The notes under the pieces are model-generated. The model searched no databases, was not told the DNA's origin, and saw only the letters and a list, made by a program, of their open reading frames with translations. Source: Isoetes taiwanensis (lineage: Eukaryota > Streptophyta > Lycopodiopsida > Isoetales > Isoetaceae). Taken from it: DNA of 64,000 nucleotides. Every line of letters starts with the position of its first letter. Within the stretch, counting starts at the first letter, position 1. The DNA is taken from positions 3,918,455 through 3,982,454 of the forward strand of contig JAJEKV010000015.1 in the NCBI GenBank assembly GCA_021234155.1, read 5' to 3'. Positions 1 to 11,350 of the stretch are shown here, in pieces. Position numbers and translations under genes: made by a program.

Positions 1-593
1 ACTCTACTTAGCAAAACAACAGCATCATGCTCAAGATACATGGCTTTTGTAGACTCTGGTAATTCCAACTTACTACCATGATAATGTTCTTTGCCTGTTC
101 TAGTACTATTAACCATTAAAATTCTCTTCCCCCAGAATTTAAACCAAAGCGGTCTTCCGTGTATCTGATGTTCTTGTCTTTCTAGAATTGTCCCAACATT
201 TTCTAATATTCCAGATACTTTTACAGACGAAGCAGCATTATATGGTGCCTCAATCTCCTGCTGCTCCAAAACACACTGAAAAAATTCATGATCTAGCTCT
301 TTAATTCTGCGATAAAGCTTGTATCTTCTAACATAGAGCATCAAAAGGGAGGTAAGGATTCTGCTGCCCAAGATCATGATGGTAGTCAAAACAAATCCAT
401 CAAAGACAGTTTCTCCTTTTGCTCTGGTTGCCACAAGTCCTGTGACTGTCACAGCTGAGACAACATTGTAGAGTGCATCAATCAAGGTGGTGGTCTTGGA
501 GATCGATTTGGGTATCCATATCAACACTGCCCCTATTACGGACACTAATAGAAAATATGTAACATGAAGACTGTAATACTGCTTGATCTCCAT
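1..593 (-). CDS. HKT/Trk-type cation transporter, N-terminal part (runs off window)
   Basis: An uninterrupted reading frame on the minus strand runs from an ATG at 593-591 off the left edge (about 197 residues). It begins with a membrane segment (LHVTYFLLVSVIGAVLIW), then a pore-loop-like stretch (DALYNVVSAVTVTGLVATRA), then a second hydrophobic helix (LTTIMILGSRILTSLLMLYV) and a charged linker. This order (TM1, pore loop, TM2) is that of the first module of plant HKT and bacterial Trk/Ktr K+/Na+ transporters in the plasma membrane. The filter position of the loop is glycine (TVTGL), as in K+-permeable HKTs and KtrB, where Na+-selective HKTs have serine. An alternative start upstream is possible: the frame is open to 608, and a splice acceptor-like TTTATCAG lies just before the first helix. 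The family call is inferred from motif order. No stop codon or frameshift is seen. Confidence 0.72.
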   Translation of the reverse strand, partial: MEIKQYYSLHVTYFLLVSVIGAVLIWIPKSISKTTTLIDALYNVVSAVTVTGLVATRAKGETVFDGFVLTTIMILGSRILTSLLMLYVRRYKLYRRIKELDHEFFQCVLEQQEIEAPYNAASSVKVSGILENVGTILERQEHQIHGRPLWFKFWGKRILMVNSTRTGKEHYHGSKLELPESTKAMYLEHDAVVLLSR

Positions 594-1560
594 GAAGAAT
601 AGCTGATAAATTACATTGCCTTTTTATGCTTGATTCCTCTCTTTTAGATAAGAAACCAAAATGGTATGTGGTGTACATGGACCATGAATATATAGTTTGG
701 TTCCTTTTTTGTGCCATTTATCTATAACATAAATCTGTCTGCAGATTAAGCTATTTCAAAATTTATAAGGAGCGAGATATCTATAGATAGGTTAAACTTA
801 TTATTATTGTTGTTTATAAAGTGCAGCCCTAGATCGGACGGCTTAAATTCAGCCCTAGATCGGACGGGTTAGGGTTTTCCCTGGAAGCCAAATGAGGATC
901 ACGATTGTGGGAGTTTGCAATTGGAAGGAAGCCTCAGAAAGCCCTGTTGTAGCCAGAAAGCCAGAATCTAGACAGAAATCTTGGTTGGAAAGCTATGTTT
1001 AAGTTGAGACCATCCAAGTAATTAAGGGCATATCCTAACATGTAAAAGCTTAGTTCAGTTTACTTACCAGGTCGTCCTCAATCATATAATTTGAAGTTCG
1101 CCTCAGAGCCGTTCTGAGAGCCCCCTAGTGTGTTTGTTTTCCATGCCACCGTCCAACAAAATCTGCCAACATAAGGTTCTGCCAATTCCTTGAACGAAAT
1201 TTTATTGTCCTTCAAATTACTCCTTCCATATTGGGTACTTCAACTCCTCCAACACCAGCACAACGGATGCTCAGCACAGGAAGCTTCAGAACTGCATTAT
1301 GCAAATCTTAGTTCTTCTAAAGAATAATAGCAAGGACAAGGAAGTGGTAAATCTGCATCTACTTATATATTCATTCCTTTTCATTTTCCTTCCCTCTTTT
1401 TCCCTCTTTTTGACAGTTTATTTAAAACTATGAAACAGCGCCCAGTAGTAATTGTTTCACAACGAAGCACCGGGAATAAAGATATGTTCTCGATAAAACA
1501 AAATTTTACCAGCCTCCCTGTGTGCACCTTCTAGGATTTTTACGTTCCCCATTTTTTAAT
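594..1560. other. Non-coding stretch with a repeated CAGCCCTAGATCGGACG motif
   Basis: Upstream region of the transporter gene. I see no gene here. CAGCCCTAGATCGGACGG occurs at 824-841 and again at 850-867, and the same core recurs at 5147-5162, so it is a dispersed repeat piece, probably from a transposon end. Confidence 0.4.
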
Positions 1561-1604
1561 AGGACAATCTTTTACATTTCAACAAAGTTTTCGGGGTACC
1601 TTTT

Positions 1605-2262
1605 ACCATTTCAAAAATTTTGGGAAGCATTGGAGGTTGGGTCTAAGGATTAAGAACAATTTTGGGAAGCCGGGGTACCTTTTACCATTTCAAAAATTTT
1701 GGGAAGCATTGGAGGTTGGGTCTAAGGATTAAAGGGTGATTTTCCACTAGAGTGGTGTCTCATATTTTAGGCTTTTCTATTGGGCCACATAAGCAAATAA
1801 GAAAGAAATGATTTTCTACTTTTAAAAATAAGACATGTCCCATTTAGGTTTGGATAGGTTCGGTTCCTTTTAAGGGGAATGGAGTCTTATTTTATACCCG
1901 GGGATTTCCCCCGGTATAAAATAAGACAGTGTCACATCACATATATTAAAAATATCATTAAAATAAGACATGTCTTATTTTTTTGGGGTTTTCCACTAGA
2001 ATTTTGATGGTGTTTTATTTTATGACACCTTATAGTGGAAAAACAACTTTAATTTTATGTGTCCTATTTTTTTATTTGGAGTCATAAAGGGTGTCATATC
2101 TCAATGTGACAGTCTTATTTTATGACTACAGTAGAAAATCACCCTTAGAACAATTTTGGGAAGCCGGGTACCTTTTACCATTTCAAAAATTTTGGGAAGC
2201 ATTGGAGGTTGGGTCTAAGGATTAGAACAATTTTGGGAAGCATTGAAGGTTGGGCTAAGGCC
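1605..2262. repeat. Tandem repeat of about 80 bp, split by a MITE
   Basis: A unit containing ACCTTTTACCATTTCAAAAA, then a GGGAAGCATTGGAGGTTGGG segment and TCTAAGGATTA, occurs from about 1605, from about 1672 and from 2168, with a partial unit at the end. The second unit is interrupted after its terminal TTA by the element at 1732-2144 and resumes at 2145. The neighbouring unit without an insertion gives the pre-insertion sequence. Confidence 0.75.
1732..2144. mobile_element. PIF/Harbinger-like MITE, 413 bp, TTA target duplication
   Basis: The ends are inverted copies: AAGGGTGATTTTCCACTA on the left, and GGGTGATTTTCTACTG when the right end is read in reverse. TTA flanks it at 1729-1731 and 2145-2147. 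A 3-bp TTA duplication and a GGG-starting inverted repeat fit the PIF/Harbinger superfamily. There is no ORF, so it is non-autonomous. Internally it folds back: GTCTTATTTTATACC near 1885 is matched by its perfect reverse complement near 1912. Confidence 0.75.
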
Positions 2263-2785
2263 CTTTTCCCATGGCAAGCTTGTCTTAAATTTCTTAGAGT
2301 TTGATTGGTCCACTAAGAAATATCTTTTACATGCTCGTAGAGCCTTCTTCGAAAATCGTCTCGAAAGGCCACATCATCCCAAGTCGTGTCTATGGCAATC
2401 TGACGGAACTCTAAAGCATAAACTGAAGCCAGGGCAATATTTTTTAAGTAGACAAGAGTGCCGTGGCACAAATGGTGTTGTGAAAGTTAGATATCATGTC
2501 TTGTTGTTTCGTAGCCAACAGGGTTCTCCATGACAAAAAATGTTACGCGTGGGACTAATAAGAAGATTGTAAAGCCTTTATAGAGAACAACACCAACTAC
2601 TTTTTACTGTCAAGGCCAAAGCTTCATCAAATCTACCACATGTGATGTACATCTAACCACGTATGATGCTTTCTAAACAACGCCAATTTAGGACTATTTT
2701 TGGATTTCCAACCTCCAAGGCTTCCTAGATCTAAACATTATATTGCGGCCTAAGGGGGCACGCCTCCATGGGCTTGGCCCGGCCG
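2263..2785. other. No recognisable gene
   Basis: A 96-codon frame at 2243-2533 shows no recognisable motif. No other structure was noticed. Confidence 0.3.
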
Positions 2786-2912
2786 CAAAAGTCTCAAGTT
2801 GAAGTCATGGCTTGGCCTGGCTGCAAAAGTCTCAAGTTGAAGTCGAGGTTGCAAGTTGAAGTCATGGCTTGGCCTGGCTGCAAAAGTCTCAAGTTGAAGT
2901 CGAGGTTGAAAG
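2786..2912. repeat. Minisatellite of AAGTCTCAAGTTGAAGTC units
   Basis: GCAAAAGTCTCAAGTTGAAG and CATGGCTTGGCCTGGCTG alternate in two full and several partial copies. The short ORFs on both strands here are by-products of the repeat. Confidence 0.75.
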
Positions 2913-3440
2913 AAGTGTGTTATTATGCTGCAGTGAAGAAACAAGCTTGCTTGATCTTCAGGGGCTGCTTGGCCAGTTGTTTACTTGATTTTCACTGGTT
3001 GATCCGCTAGAAGAAACGGGGCTAGAAGATAAAATGAGAAATGCAATGCCAAACCAGAGTGTTCAATGGTAATTGAAATCAATTCTTGAAGTAAAGGTGT
3101 GGTCTTGATGGAACTTCTAGAGCCTCTATTTTTTTAAAGGCCTAGTCTGTGGGTTTTTTTTTTTTTTTAGGTCTGACCTAGTATGCTTTTTTTTCTTTTC
3201 CTCTCCAGTCACTTGCATAGTAACATGCCTATTGGATAAAACACAACGCTATAAATGTCAAATGTGGGCATGTTTAAGCTAGCCCTAAATCACAAAAAAG
3301 ACCTAGATATGCCACAAATATACCCATGGCTTAAACATAACGACGTCCAATATATACAGCCCTCCCAAAAATCCATTCAGTTCTAATCCTTAGGCCCTTT
3401 TCCCACGACATGCATAAAATATAACTGTCAACATATAAGA

Positions 3441-4060
3441 CACCATGTCATGTCCACGTCATGTCTCAAACTAAAACCTTTTCCACTATTTTTTATGCGA
3501 CATGTCCTTAATTTATAAAACACTTTATAACGATGATCCCGAAAAATTTGGACAAACCTGGGCCATGGGAATTCTTTGGTATCCTTTAGTTTTTCCTTAG
3601 AAATCCATCCTGAGAAATCCTACTATCCTTCATATGTGGCCTCATCGGAGATGTAGCCAAGAATCAGCCATTAACCCTATCAACACCATTTTTTGTTTGT
3701 AAAGCTTTGAAATCTCTGCTTTTTATGGGTTAAGTTCAAAAGAATTACACAATCTCTGCTTTGAAATAAAATCGGCCTCAAATATAACAATTTCGTTATA
3801 ACAATTTCGCTACACTGATTACTCTAAAACAATCTCTACATCAGTCTTGATGTCTTGTTTTGAAAGCACCCTGAAAACATGGAACCAGCTTAAGACATGT
3901 CCCATTTTTGCCCGTCGAAAATCGATAAAGTCTTATTTGCTTAAATGTCCAAAAACAATTGGCTAGATAATGAGACAACAGTGTCCATGTCATTTCCATG
4001 TCATGTCTCAGATAGAAATCTTTCCCACTAATTTTTATATGATATGTCCTTAATATATAT
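3441..4060. repeat. Two dispersed copies of a CATGTCATGTC-rich element
   Basis: About 80 bp at 3441-3524 is repeated in diverged form at 3982-4060, both with a run like CACGTCATGTCTCA, then TTTCCACTA, then ATGTCCTTAAT. AAGACATGTCCCATTT also recurs at 1832 and 3893, so these are probably decayed relatives of the MITE at 1732-2144. Confidence 0.45.
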
Positions 4061-4099
4061 CATTAATACCTGTCATCATTGTGATAACCATTTTTTTGA

Positions 4100-4360
4100 A
4101 CGTAGACAAGAATGACGAAATCAACTCGCTTCTCCAATTTCGCAAGCACCAGTGGCTACATCAGCTTCTGTGCCGCCCATGCCCTCTAAGACAGATGGCC
4201 CTGTACCTATGCAGATTGATCATGTGGTTCAAGGGCCCTTGTCTTCTGTCGAGAAGCAGCACTGGAGAGAGGCTAATCTTTGCCTCTATTGTGGATGAGC
4301 TCGCCATATTGCTCATGGATATCATGTTAAGCATCCAAACCAGTCAGAAAACTCCAGAGG
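4100..4360 (+). pseudogene. Decayed Ty3/gypsy-type gag with CCHC zinc knuckle
   Basis: In the frame that reads PMPSKTDGPVPMQIDHV and then EKQHWREANLCLYCG, a retroviral-type zinc knuckle is recognisable at 4281-4322 (C-x2-C, then H at the expected spacing). The glycine is followed by an in-frame TGA, and the last cysteine is replaced by tyrosine. Gag binds the element RNA in the particle of LTR retrotransposons. No LTR, protease or polymerase was found beside it, so this is an isolated relic. The 176-codon ORF at 4081-4611 is in another frame and is not the gag frame. Confidence 0.55.
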
Positions 4361-4590
4361 CCTGTCCGAATAGTAGGAGTCTCTTGATGGCTGGCCGCCA
4401 TTTCTCAGACCCTTCTACATGTAATGAAGGGTTTATTCCATTGGATAAGGTCAGGAAGGAATGTTTTTTCTCAATATCATTGGAGTCAGAGGTTGAGAGG
4501 TTGAAACCAATGGCGCATAGTGGTCCAAATGTTTGCTTTATGGATAGTATGTTCACTTCTAAGATGCCATCCATAGAAGCACAGTTGAGC

Positions 4591-4697
4591 ATGTCAGTTT
4601 TGTTGGTGTGATTGATGGACATTAGATCCCCTTGGGCGTAGTCATGTCAGTTTTGTTGGTGTGATTGATGGACATTAGATCCCCTTTGGGCGCAGTC
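4591..4697. repeat. 53-bp direct tandem duplication
   Basis: A unit starting ATGTCAGTTTTGTTGGTGTG and ending in TTGGGCG-AGTC occurs at 4591-4643 and 4644-4697 with about two differences, so it is a recent duplication. Confidence 0.8.
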
Positions 4698-5248
4698 ACA
4701 GAATGTATTGCACTTCTTCGAATTTTGTTCGAGGACACTTTTTGTAGCATTTTCTTCAATCTCATTGCTAGCCCACATGCATCAGTAGTCTTGAGTGGAC
4801 TAACTCAATTGCTGGATCCGTCCATCTTAGGCCCAGATCCTATGTTGGGGCCTCTGAATGCCTTTGGTTTTGATTATGGTCATTTATGATTGGAGGCGCT
4901 TATGATTTTGAAGTTTGAAATAGATTTTGGAGGCGCTTATGATTTTGATGTTTGAAATAGAGATCTGCCGAAGGTTTTGAAATATGAAATGTGGGACTCA
5001 TCTCTATGCAGGTTCACCTAAAGTTTTAGAATATGAAATGCAGAGACTCGAACCTCTACAAAAATAGTTCAACATCTTAATTCATACTTGTCCAAATGAT
5101 TGCATGGTATCTTATATTATAATATTATAGCGTGTGTCTTCAATGGAGCCCTAGATCGGACGATCAAGGATTTGATTGACCAACGGTGGAGATGATGTGT
5201 GCGTGCCTACAACTAAAGTTTCATCTTGACCATGGCTCCAATATGATT

Positions 5249-6945
5249 AACTCAATCCGACAGTCGAACGATGAAAGGGAAAAGGGAAAAAGGAAAAGGG
5301 GAAGGGAAAAGGAGAGAAGGAAAAGGAAAAGTGAGAGAGAAAGGACAAAAGGAAAAAAGGAAAAGGGAAAAGGAGAAATAAGAATATGAAAAAATAAAAA
5401 ATGGAAAAGGAAAAATAGAAAACGAAAAAGGGGAAGAAGGAAAAGGAACAAAAAAGGATAAGGAAGGGGAAAACAAAAAGAGAAGGAGAAAAGGGAAAAA
5501 GGAAAGATAAAATGACCGATGGCCAAAATTCACTCAATCCGATAGTCAAAAAGGGAAATGGGAAAAGGAAAAAGGAAAAGGGGAAGGGAAAAAATGAAGA
5601 GGGAAATAAAGATAAAAGGAAACAAAAATAAGAAAAAAAATGGAAAAGGAAAAAAAGAAAAGGAAAGAGGGAAAAGGAAAAAAAGAAGGAAAGAAGGAAA
5701 AAGGTAAAAATGGTAAAAGTGAAAAAGAAATGAACTGAAAAGAAGTAAAGGAAAAACAATAAAAACTAGGAAGGACGAAAAAGGAATTAGAAAGGATGAA
5801 AAAGGAAAGATGGAAAAAGGAAAGGAAAAGGAAATAGAAAAGGGGACAGAAAAGGAGAGGTAAAAGGGCACCAGGAAAAGGGTAAGAAAGTAAGGTGGGA
5901 AAAGGAGAAAAAGTTAAGGGAAAATAAGAAAAGGTGGGAAGAAGGGGACAAACAAAGCGCATGGGAAAAGTGAAATGGAAAGGAAAAAGAAAAAGAGAGG
6001 GAGGAAAGGGCAAAAGAGAATCTGGGAAAAGGGCACAAGGAAAAGGGGAAAAGGAAAAGAGTGTGGAAAAAACGGGAAGAGAGAAAGGGTGAAGAAAGAG
6101 GAAAAGGGAAGCAAAAAGAGCATCTAGAAAAAGGGAGAGGAAAAAGATGGAAAAATGAGGAAAAGGGTGGTGGAAAAGTAGAAGAGGCAAAGGGTAAGGA
6201 ACAAGGAACAGAAAAGGAGGAAGGGGAAATTTTAAAGGGCATGGGACAAAAGGGAGGAAGAAAAGGGTGAGTAAAGGGGAAAAAGAAAGGGAAAAAGAGC
6301 ATGGGAAAGGAAAAAGTAACAAGAAAAATAGGAAAGGAGAAATTGGAAAGGCAAAAAGGGGGAGGGGGATAGGGAAAGAAGGAAAAGAGGCACATAAAAA
6401 AAAGTTGAGAAAAGCAGATAGAAAGAGGCATATGAAAAGGGGAAGGGAAAGAGAAAGGGACAGAGAAAATGAAAAAGGAAGCGGGAAGGGAAAGGAAAGG
6501 GAAAAAGGGCACGGGGAAAAGCGAAAGGGTGAAGAAAGGATGAAAATGAATGTAAAGTTGAAAGGACAAGGGAAGCAGAAAAGGGAATGTAAAGTTGAAA
6601 AAGGGCACGAGGAAAAGGGAAGAGGGAAATGGGAAAAGAGATGGAAAAAAGGGCACGTGATCAAGAGGAAGTGGGTGGGGAAAGGAAGAAAAAGGGCACA
6701 TAAAAAGGTGAGCAAAAGAGAACGAAAAAAAATGCATGAGAAACGGGAAAGAGAAAAAGAATAGGAAAAAGAAAAGGAAGGGAAAAAACAAAGGGAAAAA
6801 TAGAAAGAGCTGGGGAAAAGATAGAAAAGAAAGGAAAAAAGCCCATCAGAAAAAAAAGAGAAAGGGAAGGGAAAAAGGGAAGGTAAAGGGAGGGACAAGG
6901 GGATTAAAAAAAGAAAAAAAGAGAGAACGAAAAAAATGGTAGAAT
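5249..6945 (+). repeat. Long polypurine (GGGAAAA-rich) tract
   Basis: From about 5270 to 6945 the plus strand is almost wholly A and G, built of irregular GGGAAAAGGAAAA-type units. Only short islands break it, notably ACTCAATCCGAYAGTC at 5249 and again at 5531, about 280 bp apart. The long ORFs in it (Phe/Ser/Leu/Pro on minus; Lys/Glu/Gly/Arg on plus) are low-complexity artefacts. The tract ends about 35 bp before the Helitron 3' hairpin at 6981 and may lie inside that element. Confidence 0.85.
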
Positions 6946-6980
6946 GAATAGGTTTTTGTCCGCACCGATTCCTAATTTAT

Positions 6981-7008
6981 GCCCAGCAACGCTGGGCACC
7001 ATTACTAG
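6981..7008 (+). mobile_element. Helitron 3' terminus (hairpin plus CTAG)
   Basis: A perfect 7-bp hairpin GCCCAGC-AAC-GCTGGGC (6981-6997) is followed after seven bases by CTAG (7005-7008) and then T. A short GC-rich hairpin a few bases before CTRR, with T after the terminus, is the Helitron 3' signature. A near-identical end is found at 63861-63888. The 5' TC end was not located, so the extent of this element to the left is unknown. Confidence 0.75.
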
Positions 7009-7434
7009 TATTATCAGGATGATACAGAAACGTGCCCTAAATGTGGTGCCTCTAGGTACATCGCAGATGCCAAGGGAAAGGTCGTCCCGATGAAGGTGGT
7101 TCGCTACTTTCCATTGATCGCTCACATAAGGCTATTGTTCCGATGTGAATCTCTAGCTTCGCTCATGAGTTGGTGTGCCGCTAATGCATCAAGTGATAAT
7201 GTACTTCGCGTGGTTAGTGACATCAAGCAATGGAAGCATATTGATGAAACATGTCCAAAATTTGGAAGGGAGTCACGAAATCTCAGATTAGGGTTGGCAA
7301 AGGATGGCATTAATCCTTATGGATGTCAATCGGCCGCGTGGTCAACTTGGCAAGTGGTGTTAATCAACTATAATTTACCACCGTGGTTACTCATGAAGAC
7401 TAGCCATTTAATGGTAGCACTATTAATTCCATGA
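7009..7434 (+). pseudogene. CACTA (En/Spm) transposase fragment, Transposase_21 type
   Basis: Directly after the Helitron end the frame reads YYQDDTETCPKCGASRYI, then KVVRYFPLIAHIRLLF, then RNLRLGLAKDGINPYG, then a motif around WQVVLINYNLPPWLLM. This order (zinc-binding CPxC, RYFPLIPRLQRLF-like, RLGLASDGFNPFG-like, VVLMPYNLPPW-like) is that of the CACTA transposase core. The fragment begins abruptly at the Helitron boundary and ends at a stop after LLIP, well before the catalytic C-terminal part. The Helitron probably inserted into an older CACTA copy. Confidence 0.8.
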
Positions 7435-10400
7435 CCGAAGAAGCCGGAAAGTCTAGAGTCAGAAAGCTAGTTTTACATGTCAACATTGCTTGCATGGCCT
7501 GCTGATATTGCCAAGTTGGCAGGCCTGTATGTCATGCTACATGCATAGCACGTCGTTAAATGACGTTAAGGACATCTCATCAAGTCTTCATTAAATTATT
7601 CTTTATGAAGGAAAAAATAAGTGCACTGTCATAGGAAGATAACCGTGAAATTAACTAAAATATGTCATAATTTTAGCAATCATAATAACTGGCACAAATA
7701 GACCTCATATAATATAGTTTCTTTTTTTTCTTTTTGCTTTTTCTGTGTTTATATATATATTTTTTCCGCCGCCATTTTCAGCTTAATCTGACATGTTAAG
7801 CTCTTCGTTTATTGCTCTGATGCATGACCGGCCTGCGCACAAATCCAGATCTCGCTTGCAACTTGCAATGGGATCTGGTTGCATAATCAGGCATGTAAGC
7901 TTCGTTGCAACTAATGGAACAAAATCTAATCGAATGGGCCGAAAATAATTTTGTGTTAACCTAGAATCTTCTGATCAAAACTTGGCTTTGAAGCAAAGCG
8001 GAACGATGTCTGGAAACTTGGCCGAATCCACCATCACTACTGCTATCATATTTTTGTTCAAATACTTCCTCTCTATGGCAAGACAAAAAAATTAGGCCTT
8101 TTTCTAATTGAGCACTTGATCTGAACAACAAAAAATTCTCGGATTCTTTGTTCAAGGGCGATACAATGATTTGATCTAGCTATGGCAGAAAGCAAGGGCG
8201 GATAAGCTAATTTACAGAAAGGGGCTATGGTGGTGATCGTGTGTGGTTTACCCAGATTCTATTCAAACCAATTCAATTCTGTAGCAATAAATGATGACAG
8301 ATAAGCTAATTTACAGAAAGGGGCTATGGTAGTGGCCTTTGCTTGGATTTACAGCAAAACCCTCTCCTTCGCCATAGTCCTACTCTATTCTGTTGTGTTG
8401 GTGTTGCCAGAGTAATTTAAATCTGCTTCGTCTGTTTCGGTATGGCTGTTACTGCTATAAAATTTGCATTTTTATTGTGTTGTAGGTTTGTGAATCATTG
8501 CACCATCTGAGAGCCTCTATACTTTCAGAAAGCAGTTGTGATATAAAAACAACAACTTTCAGAAGGAGATCAATTTTGAGTTCAAATTTGGCATATAAGT
8601 AGTTCACGAAGTCCTCCATCCTATAAAAATATTTGTTGAGTTTGAATTTGATGTTTTGACTTTTACTTCTATTTTTTAATTTAGGTAATTTATACAAATG
8701 GATAGCATTGCTACATATGACTCTAGGTTGTCATCCAAAAAATAACATTATGAAAGTTTATAAGGATATGAAACCAATGCAAAAAGAAGCTCGTGGAAAG
8801 AGCAAAAGACATGGTAAAAAAAAATCAAAAACAATATCTGTACCTGCCCATTACTGGTCCATAGTTCATTCAAAAATTGATAATATCCTTATGTTAGTCC
8901 ATTTCAAGTTTAGTTTTGGGACACAAGTAGCTCTTGGACCACTTTGCTCACAAAAATATTTTTTGCTCATTATCTTGAAGATTGTACTAGAATAGATAGC
9001 ATCAATTATATTATACCTTTAATGTTTATTCTAGATTTGTGCCCTAAGGTGTGACTTTACAAAATCACATCCTCAAAATATCCCATGTCAAGAAACCAAT
9101 GCAAAAAGAACCAAGGAAAAATATGAAAAACTTTTACTATAAATAATCAAGATAGACCGCTATCTGCAGTCCAGTTGCAGACCATCATTGGTCCAAATGA
9201 CCGAAAGTTTAAAAATCATTAATGGTGCCACCTTAATCAATTTTGATCTCAACTTTCACATATAGTTTACTTGTATGATTCTCTATAGGACAAAATCAAT
9301 TGATTAGGTTAGCTTGCATAATTTAAGGGTAAGGTTGAAGCACAAAAAATTGAGAATTTATAGGGTATTTATGACCAATTGAACCTACATGGACTTTCAC
9401 TTACACCTTTCAAAAATCATGTGATCGAAGCTAAAAAGCCATAGTATCATTCTATGGGGCAAAATGGATAAGGCTAGTAAGAGATATATGCTCTATACAA
9501 TTGGTCTCGTGGACCATAAATGGTGATGCATGCTTATCCTATTGTTTAAATTCGGTTTTTCCGGCAAGTGGAAAACTTTTTAGATTTTTTTTCCTAAGCT
9601 AATTTCCTAAGGTTGTGGGGTTTTTCTTGACCGATAAAAATTCCCGATTCTTTAAAAATCGGCCATGTCCACTGAATATGATTTTAAAATGCAAAATTTG
9701 GAGGCGGTGCATGTTGGTTGTATTTGATGGGAGACGCGTAGGATGCACCAAAAATGTTTCATCTGATTGCAAATTTGATATGGCAGGGATCGGCAAGGAG
9801 AATTTTCATGCAACCCGAACTCAGGCATCTGGATTCTTTTGTGGTAGAACAAGTATTGCTCGCCCCCGGACTGCCGTTTTAATTATCCAACATGTAGTTT
9901 TGTATTCAATTAGGGTTCGCTCCCGGACTGCAATGATTGCTTGAGCTTGGTGGAATTGTTGTAGTATACTGCTGGCGAGCAAACATGTAAGCGATCTGAT
10001 TACTTCCATTGGCACTCCTGGGCAATCATTTCTTTCTTAAAACCACCGATGTCTATGCTTTTTTAGGTTTTGAAAGTTTGTTTGTGGACGAAAGTTTCCA
10101 GTCTGGGAGCCCCGTTAATGGCAGAGGTACGTGGCTTGCTAAAAATCTGAGATACTTGAGAACAGGTTTGTTTCTTCCTGTTGCAACAAACCATTTGCAA
10201 TACGTTTCTTCGCTGTTATTCTTTTGCTGCCTCTTGGCTAATGATTATTATGCATTTACTGAGGCCAGACATAGAAGCATGTCTTTGCACATGCAGAACA
10301 AGAACTGGGAAAGCTTATACCACATCAATCTTGGCTCTCTTAAAATTTTCTTCCTTTTTATTGTTCTTTTGGCAAACTATTGCTGCTCGAGAAAACAGAT

Positions 10401-11278
10401 ATATCTCTTGCTGCCTTTTCAAGGTGCTTGCTTGCTGTTTCTACCTTGCTGTTTCTACTGGATACATTGATCAGCACTTTGGTGGAAAAAACTGTCGGCA
10501 GGTGGAGTATCTAGTTCTTGTAACATTTCTGCAATGCCTCAAAGAGAAGCGCCCAAAAAAAACTTGTGCAAACAGCTAATGCACCTGCAAATAAATAACT
10601 ACAAGAAGTCGCCTAGAAGTGTCGATCGATAAAGAACCGTCGAAGACCATTCATCTGCTTATAAAAGGATCTATATAAGGGCCCAAGAAAATGATATAGC
10701 GAGCAGCAACAACAATATTAATATGTAGCATAATAACAAGGGGTATTCTTTGTGTTTTTGTACGCTTTTCACAAAGGTTTTCCTAAGATTTCATAGCGTA
10801 TTCGAATGGATGTACTAATGCGTACATCTAGAGTGCACCATTTCTTAGTCGTTGATTTAGCTTTTTTTTTTCCATGGTCCAACATCCAAGGGCTCACAGC
10901 AAAAGCCCTCTTTTTATTTTAGTTGCCATTTTCAGAGCTTTGCATGCAAGCATCGTGCCATCATGTTTTAGGGTTATTTTAGGGTTAGGAAGAAAGAAGG
11001 CAAGAATCGAAAGCACTACAATGCTGCAGGGTTCGAACATGCTTCAAGATTCAGCATTCGGCTTCAGGAATAGGCTTTGTCAGTCTTGGGCATCATCTGC
11101 ATCTGTACTCTTTATTTCTCATATTATGTGGTAGACTCTCGTGAAAAATCAACATTTGCTTCAAGAAGACTGAATTTCATCTAATTACAAGGGTCTAATG
11201 ATAGGCTTCATATAGCGATTATTTCAACGCATGAGATACCTCATTTAATTCTGTTTCTCATTTCATGTTTCTATACAG
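7435..11278. other. Long stretch without a recognisable gene
   Basis: AT-rich sequence with short unremarkable ORFs (for example 8708-8995, 9615-9944, 10009-10470). A 38-bp segment AGCTAATTTACAGAAAGGGG and following bases occurs twice near 8202 and 8303. CCCCGGACTGC-like motifs recur near 9866 and 9920. No protein family was recognised. Confidence 0.4.
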
Positions 11279-11350
11279 GTGCGAAACATCATTGGAGATG
11301 CAGGACTTGAAGTGCTTGGCAACCATTGTAAAAAGCTTAGGAGTCTTAGG
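11279..11350 (+). pseudogene. COI1/TIR1-like leucine-rich-repeat exon fragment
   Basis: After a splice acceptor-like CTATACAG the frame reads VRNIIGDAGLEVLGNHCKKL then RSLRV. This resembles one leucine-rich repeat of COI1-type F-box proteins (VRNVIGDRGLEVLA...CKKLKRLR), which form part of the jasmonate/auxin receptor SCF complexes. The similarity stops at about 11350, where an imperfect duplication begins (TTTTGCACTGCCGGATTT twice, near 11353 and 11393). Neighbouring exons were not found, so this is a fragment. Confidence 0.6.

Noticed and set aside
4081-4611. 176-codon plus-strand ORF taken as a gene
   Set aside because: The recognisable gag zinc knuckle is in a different frame; this frame shows no motif and crosses a tandem duplication.
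5546-6898. 450-codon minus-strand ORF and its overlapping partners (Phe/Ser/Leu/Pro-rich)
   Set aside because: It is the translation of a polypurine tract. All frames are open only because stops are rare in pyrimidine-rich codons; there is no domain.
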